This document shows positions 52,275 through 56,208 of a stretch of DNA of 56,208 bases, piece after piece. The position numbers and the translations under genes were made by a program. A model generated the notes under the pieces. It did not search any database. It was given only the letters and a program-made list of their open reading frames with translations, and was not told where the DNA came from. Origin of the DNA: Alphaproteobacteria bacterium UBA7314 (GTDB taxonomy: Bacteria > Pseudomonadota > Alphaproteobacteria > MPNO01 > UBA830). The DNA is taken from the NCBI GenBank assembly GCA_002471575.1, contig DKQG01000040.1:20933-77140 (forward strand), written 5' to 3'. Numbering within the stretch: the stretch's first letter is position 1; each line of letters begins with the position of its first letter.

Positions 52275-53288
52275 CTATCCCGATTTTAGCCGTTCGGCGA
52301 CTTCGATCGCTGCATATGTCAGGACGCCATCGGCGCCCGCGCGCTTGAAGGCAAGCAGACTTTCGACGATCACGCGATCCCAGTCGAGCCAACCGTTCAT
52401 AGCGGCACCCTTCATCATCGCGAACTCACCCGACACCTGGTAGGCGTAGGTCGGCATGCCGAACTGGTCTTTCACCCGCCGCACGATGTCGAGATAGAAA
52501 ATGCCCGGTTTGACCATCACCATGTCCGCGCCTTCGGTAATATCCATGGCGACTTCACGCATAGCTTCGTCCGAATTCGCAGGATCCATCTGATAGGTTT
52601 TCTTGTCGCCGCCCGCGAGGTTTGGTGCGGATCCGACCGCGTCGCGAAACGGCCCATATAACGCTGAGGCGTATTTGGCACTGTATGCCAGGATACGCAC
52701 CGCATCATGCCCGGCACCGTCGAGAGCTGTCCTAATCGCGCCGACGCGGCCATCCATCATGTCCGACGGTGAAATGACGTTGCAACCAGCGTCGGCCTGA
52801 ACGACGGCCTGTCGGGTCAGGACATCCAGCGTCTCATCGTTGACGACATATCCGTCGCGCAACAGCCCGTCATGCCCATGATCGGTAAACGGATCCAGAG
52901 CGACATCGCACATCACGCCCAGTTCCGGATGTGCTGACTTAATGGCCCTAACCGAACGGCAAACCAAGTTATCGGGGTTGACGGATTCCGATCCTTCTGC
53001 GTCTTTTAGCGAAGGGTCTGTTGCCGGGAAAACCGCGATTACCGGAATGCCGAGTTCTTTCGCCTGGCCCGCGCGATCTACCAAGGCATCGATCGAATGC
53101 CGCTGGATGCCGGGTAGCGAGGGAATATCCACGGATGCATCATCGGAGTCGTGGACAAATACAGGTAGGATGAAATCGCCTGCCGTCAGGGTGTTTTCGG
53201 CAACGAGGCGGCGATTCCAGTCGTCGCGGCGGTTGCGCCGCATCCGCGTAACCGGAAATCGTCCCAAGTTGTATTCGCTGCCTAGCAT
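52275..53288 (-). CDS. hemB: Delta-aminolevulinic acid dehydratase (porphobilinogen synthase)
   Basis: The 337-residue protein has LPGIQRHSIDAL, DVALDPFTDHGHDGL (the Cys-poor form without the catalytic zinc triad, as in Mg-dependent alphaproteobacterial enzymes), Schiff-base Lys in AYSAKYASA and in MVMVKPG. It joins two ALA molecules to porphobilinogen in haem synthesis. It ends 50 bases after the Lon-like remnant on the opposite strand. Confidence 0.97.
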   Translation of the reverse strand: MLGSEYNLGRFPVTRMRRNRRDDWNRRLVAENTLTAGDFILPVFVHDSDDASVDIPSLPGIQRHSIDALVDRAGQAKELGIPVIAVFPATDPSLKDAEGSESVNPDNLVCRSVRAIKSAHPELGVMCDVALDPFTDHGHDGLLRDGYVVNDETLDVLTRQAVVQADAGCNVISPSDMMDGRVGAIRTALDGAGHDAVRILAYSAKYASALYGPFRDAVGSAPNLAGGDKKTYQMDPANSDEAMREVAMDITEGADMVMVKPGIFYLDIVRRVKDQFGMPTYAYQVSGEFAMMKGAAMNGWLDWDRVIVESLLAFKRAGADGVLTYAAIEVAERLKSG

Positions 53289-53299
53289 CGCCCTTAACT

Positions 53300-54595
53300 C
53301 TATACTGTTGCCAGCGCCTGATCGAGATCGCCGATGATATCGTCGATATGTTCGATTCCGATCGATAGACGTACATATGAATCGGTGACGCCTGTCTGTT
53401 CCTGTTCTTTCGGCGACAACTGCGAATGCGTGGTCGTTGCCGGATGAATGGCGAGGCTACGGGAGTCGCCAATATTGGCGACATGATAGAACATGTTCAG
53501 ACTGTCAATGAACCTCTGGCCGGCTTCTTTCCCACCCGCCGCAAATTCGAATCCGCAAAGACCGCCATATCCGCCAGAAAGGACGGCATCCGCGCGACGT
53601 CGCGCTTCCCCGTCCATCACGCTTGGATGAATGACCTTGCCGACCTTGTCGTGGCCAGACAAATACTCTGCGACCGTGGCAGCGTTTTCGCTATGGGCGC
53701 GGATGCGAAGCGGCAGGGTTTCCAGCCCCTGAATGAACTGAAACCCGTTGAACGGGCTCATGGCCGATCCGAGGTCGCGCAACAGCGTTACTCTTGCCTT
53801 AATGATATAGGCGATCGGCCCCATCGGTTTGACGGCCTCAGTCCACACGGCGCCATGGTAGCTGGGATCCGGCTCGTTCAGCATTGGAAACCGTTCTTTG
53901 TGGGCCTCCCAGTCGAAGTTGCCGCCATCGACGATAATCCCGCCGATGGATGTTCCGTGACCGCCGATAAATTTCGTTGTGGAGTGCATCACGATCGCGG
54001 CGCCGTGCTCGAAAGGACGGCACAGTATCGGGGCGGCGGTATTATCCATGATCAGAGGTACTCCAAGATTACGGCCGATTTCCGCTACTTCCTTAATCGG
54101 AAATACCTGCAGCTTCGGGTTCGGCAGGGTTTCCGCGTAATAGCAGCGGGTCCGGTCGTCGGTCGCGTTCGCGAAGGCTTTCGGGTCGCTTGGGTCGACG
54201 AAACGGCACTCAATGCCCATGTCCTTCATCGTGTTAGCAAACAGGTTCCAGGTGCCGCCGTAAAGATCTGTAGAGGCGACGAAGTTGTCGCCGGCGCGGG
54301 TAATGTTCTGGACCGCGAATGCAGATGCTGCCTGCCCCGAAGATACTGCAAGTCCAGCGACGCCGCCTTCCAGCGCGGCGATACGCTGTTCGAGCACGTC
54401 GTTGGTTGGATTCATGATGCGGGTATAGATGTTCCCAAGTTCGGCAAGACCGAAAAGGCTGGCGGCATGTTCGGTGCTGTTGAACTGGTAGGACGTCGTT
54501 TGATAAATCGGCACTGCGACGGAGGTTGTCGACTCGTCACGCCGCCAGCCAGCGTGAAGAGCGATCGTTTCCGGATTTTTGCTGTCCATAGTCAT
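53300..54595 (-). CDS. O-acetylhomoserine sulfhydrylase (MetY family)
   Basis: The 431-residue PLP enzyme has PIYQTTSYQF, YGGTWNLF, the PLP Lys in HSTTKFIGGHGTSIGG, and NVG..RSLAIHPATTTHSQL. It is full length for MetY-type O-acetylhomoserine aminocarboxypropyltransferase, converting O-acetylhomoserine and sulfide to homocysteine. The ATG at 54595 was chosen because AAAGGG lies 9 bases before it. An ATG at 54604 is too close to that site. A promoter is predicted at 54665-54693. Confidence 0.94.
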   Translation of the reverse strand: MTMDSKNPETIALHAGWRRDESTTSVAVPIYQTTSYQFNSTEHAASLFGLAELGNIYTRIMNPTNDVLEQRIAALEGGVAGLAVSSGQAASAFAVQNITRAGDNFVASTDLYGGTWNLFANTMKDMGIECRFVDPSDPKAFANATDDRTRCYYAETLPNPKLQVFPIKEVAEIGRNLGVPLIMDNTAAPILCRPFEHGAAIVMHSTTKFIGGHGTSIGGIIVDGGNFDWEAHKERFPMLNEPDPSYHGAVWTEAVKPMGPIAYIIKARVTLLRDLGSAMSPFNGFQFIQGLETLPLRIRAHSENAATVAEYLSGHDKVGKVIHPSVMDGEARRRADAVLSGGYGGLCGFEFAAGGKEAGQRFIDSLNMFYHVANIGDSRSLAIHPATTTHSQLSPKEQEQTGVTDSYVRLSIGIEHIDDIIGDLDQALATV

Positions 54596-54664
54596 GATAT
54601 TCATCCCTTTATTGTGGTTTGGTGACGCTATTCATGCGGCAACGGGGACGCTACCCGTGGGCGC

Positions 54665-54693
54665 GGGATAGGCGGGCTTGCGGCTTCTGTCAA
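54665..54693 (-). promoter_or_regulatory. Predicted sigma-70 promoter of the MetY gene
   Basis: The minus strand has a consensus -35 box TTGACA (54688-54693), a 17-base spacer and a -10 box TATCCC (54665-54670). The start codon is about 70 bases downstream. No SAM riboswitch (SAM-II or SAM-I) was recognised in the short leader. Confidence 0.55.
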
Positions 54694-55194
54694 GAATATG
54701 AGTGGTTTGGCACAGGGTGATTTTGTGTCTCGACTTAAGCAAAAATTAATCCAAGCAGTGCAGGGTAGTGTCGGACCATTACCTGAATAAGGCAGGTTTA
54801 AGGGAAATGAACTGGTGAAAGAGACATATTGCGGGCCTATCCGACTGATTGGAGGGTGGCACAGGCTGTGGCTCCAAGTCGGGAAGGTCGAGCTCGACAG
54901 AACTGGTATCGCGGATATCGACAATATCCGGGCCCTTATCCTGTCGAATACCTGCAAGGAAGAACTGACGGTCGCCAAAGGGGCTAGAGGTCTGCGATCT
55001 GATTGCAGGCTTGCACAAACGCCATTACGTACAACGTGATAACAGTCCGCTTTCCTGAGAGCTGCAGGCCATCAATGGAATACTGATATCGCTGGAATGT
55101 TTCGTGACTGATGCCCCGCGCTATGGCTCGCGTCAGATAACTACATTGTCCGGAAACATCGGTTGATATGCCAGGTCAAACAGCGTTAAAACTG
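54694..55194. other. Gap of about 500 bases without a recognised gene
   Basis: Between the MetY promoter and the rpoH terminator several frames of 70-115 codons occur on both strands, but none has a family match I can name or a good start site. One plus-strand frame near 54815-55039 (GPIRLIGGWHRLWLQVGKVE) reads protein-like and could be a remnant. No RNA gene was seen. Confidence 0.3.
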
Positions 55195-55220
55195 AAAACG
55201 GCGCCCTGGGGCGCCGTTTT
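55195..55220. terminator. Bidirectional intrinsic terminator downstream of rpoH
   Basis: A 7-bp stem CGGCGCC (55199-55205) / GGCGCCG (55210-55216) with a CTGG loop is flanked by A4 (55195-55198) and T4+ (55217-55221). It lies 24 bases after the rpoH stop and would end that transcript. Confidence 0.85.
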
Positions 55221-55243
55221 TCGTGACAGGTCTGCATTTCGGG

Positions 55244-56122
55244 CTAGTTCAGCAGTCCACCTTCTATACCCCGATCGGCGAGCGCTAGCTTCAGTTTCGA
55301 TAGCGCCTTGCCTTCGATCTGGCGGATACGCTCTTTGGTTACGCCAAAGGTCTCCCCGATCTCCGCGAGAGTCGTTTTATCCTCATCGAGGAAGCGCCGC
55401 GTGATGACCTCCCGTTCACGGGTGTTAAGGTGTTCCATCGCTTCCGATATCCACTGCGAGCGCGTCTCGCTGTCAATAAGGTCACCGACAATCGCTTCAG
55501 GGGTCGGGGAGTCATCCGCTAAAAGATCCACGAATGTGTCGGACGAATCGCTCTCGCCGACGGTCGCATTGAGAGACTGATCTGGCCGGGAAAAGTGGGA
55601 TTCCATCCGTTCGACGGCGGCTAACGGCACGCTTAGTTCTTTTGCAATCGTCTGGCGTTCGTCCTCGGTCATCCGGCTTCGCGAAGTGTCTGCAATCTTC
55701 GCCCGAAGCTTACGCAGATTGAAAAATAGGCTCTTCTGAGCGGGGGTCGTGCCGATGCGGACAATCGATGAATTCCGCACGATATATTCCTGCATCGCGG
55801 CCATGATCCACCAAGTTGCATAGGTTGAAAAGCGCACGTTGCGTTCGGGGTCGAACCGGTTGGCGGCCTCCAGAAGGCCGGTGTTACCCTCCTGAATGAG
55901 ATCGCCGATCGGCAGGCCGTAGCCTTTATATTTGCTGGCGATACGGACGACCAGCCGAATGTGCGCTTCGATCAGTTCGTGCAGTGCATCGGCGTCCTGG
56001 TCGTCCCGCCAGCGGCGTCCGAGGTTCGACTCGTACTGTCGTTCGAGCATCGGGGCGTCCATCGCTGCCGAAATGTATCTACGGTCGTTCCGGTCGGGGA
56101 AGTTTCCGTTGCCAACAGCCAT
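55244..56122 (-). CDS. rpoH: RNA polymerase sigma-32 (heat-shock) factor
   Basis: The 292-residue sigma-70 family protein has region 2 (AHIRLVVRIASKYKGYGLPIGDLIQEGN, FSTYATWWI) and the RpoH-type QKSLFFNLRKL box, which marks RpoH rather than RpoD. Region 4 with the helix-turn-helix is TLAEIGETFGVTKERIRQIE. It directs transcription of chaperone and protease genes. AGGAG lies 6 bases before the ATG. No heat-shock promoter was recognised upstream in the 86 bases available. Confidence 0.96.
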   Translation of the reverse strand: MAVGNGNFPDRNDRRYISAAMDAPMLERQYESNLGRRWRDDQDADALHELIEAHIRLVVRIASKYKGYGLPIGDLIQEGNTGLLEAANRFDPERNVRFSTYATWWIMAAMQEYIVRNSSIVRIGTTPAQKSLFFNLRKLRAKIADTSRSRMTEDERQTIAKELSVPLAAVERMESHFSRPDQSLNATVGESDSSDTFVDLLADDSPTPEAIVGDLIDSETRSQWISEAMEHLNTREREVITRRFLDEDKTTLAEIGETFGVTKERIRQIEGKALSKLKLALADRGIEGGLLN

Positions 56123-56208
56123 GTTAATCTCCTTTATTATTCAATCCAGCTTTGTCGTTCCACAACTGGCTCAAAGGGAACTTAATTTCTAACCAACTCG
56201 ATGATATC

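Noticed and set aside
54605..54760. SAM riboswitch before the MetY gene
   Set aside because: SAM-II and SAM-I elements are common before such genes in alphaproteobacteria, but the core GCUUGCAGCC...GCUAAA pattern is absent.
1..56208. CRISPR arrays, prophage, rRNA operons or toxin-antitoxin pairs
   Set aside because: No regularly spaced repeats, phage structural genes, rRNA-like sequence or recognisable toxin-antitoxin gene pairs were seen on either strand.

Overview
The window looks like the chromosome of an alphaproteobacterium of Rhodospirillales type. The basis is the housekeeping order rpoZ-spoT-pdxJ-acpS-lepB-rnc-era-recO-parC, the dapA-smpB pair, a Bpt-type leucyltransferase, a DUF1489 gene and an RpoH sigma factor. 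Lineage is inferred from gene order and protein style, since there is no rRNA.

Layout. 1-2.3 kb: mgtE and a DUF1489 gene. 2.3-13.5 kb: an aromatic-degradation locus. It has a three-component Rieske ring-hydroxylating dioxygenase (reductase, ferredoxin, alpha and beta subunits), a PdxA-like dihydrodiol dehydrogenase candidate, a FadR-type GntR regulator with a textbook operator in its divergent promoter, and a five-gene lower meta-cleavage operon (dehydrogenase, hydratase, acylating acetaldehyde dehydrogenase, aldolase, decarboxylase). No ring-cleavage dioxygenase or 4-oxalocrotonate tautomerase is present. 13.6-18.9 kb: an operon of three tandem TauE/SafE exporters, a cytoplasmic molybdopterin oxidoreductase and a RidA-like protein, joined by 4-base overlaps. 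19-24.2 kb: a CoA-transferase/transporter/ChaC/SDR/methyltransferase/class II aldolase run. 24.3 kb: tRNA-Gly(CCC). 24.5-27.7 kb: an operon with two fumarylacetoacetase-family paralogues around an enolase-superfamily enzyme and a bacterial homologue of the archaeal CTP-dependent riboflavin kinase (DUF120). 27.7-29.7 kb: an amidohydrolase, a small unknown protein and an unusual Rieske ferredoxin. 30.2-32.7 kb: a serine/threonine dehydratase-like enzyme, an alpha/beta hydrolase and an L-2-haloacid dehalogenase.

32.8-48.2 kb is mostly core genome (dapA, smpB, folK, rpoZ, spoT, pdxJ, acpS, lepB, rnc, era, recO, parC, bpt). It is followed by a small catabolic cassette at 48.4-51.5 kb: thioesterase, 4,5-dihydroxyphthalate-decarboxylase-like protein, MetE/UROD-like barrel protein and flavin reductase. 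Then come hemB, a MetY-type sulfhydrylase and rpoH.

Several gaps hold decayed genes: a lytic transglycosylase with a 20-bp tandem duplication, a Lon-like protease with an internal stop, and a dienelactone-hydrolase tail. The genome is therefore losing genes while keeping large, largely uncharacterised catabolic modules. The most interesting candidates are the DUF120/FAH/enolase operon, the TauE x3-Mo oxidoreductase operon beside the dioxygenase locus, and the 48.4-51.5 kb cassette.
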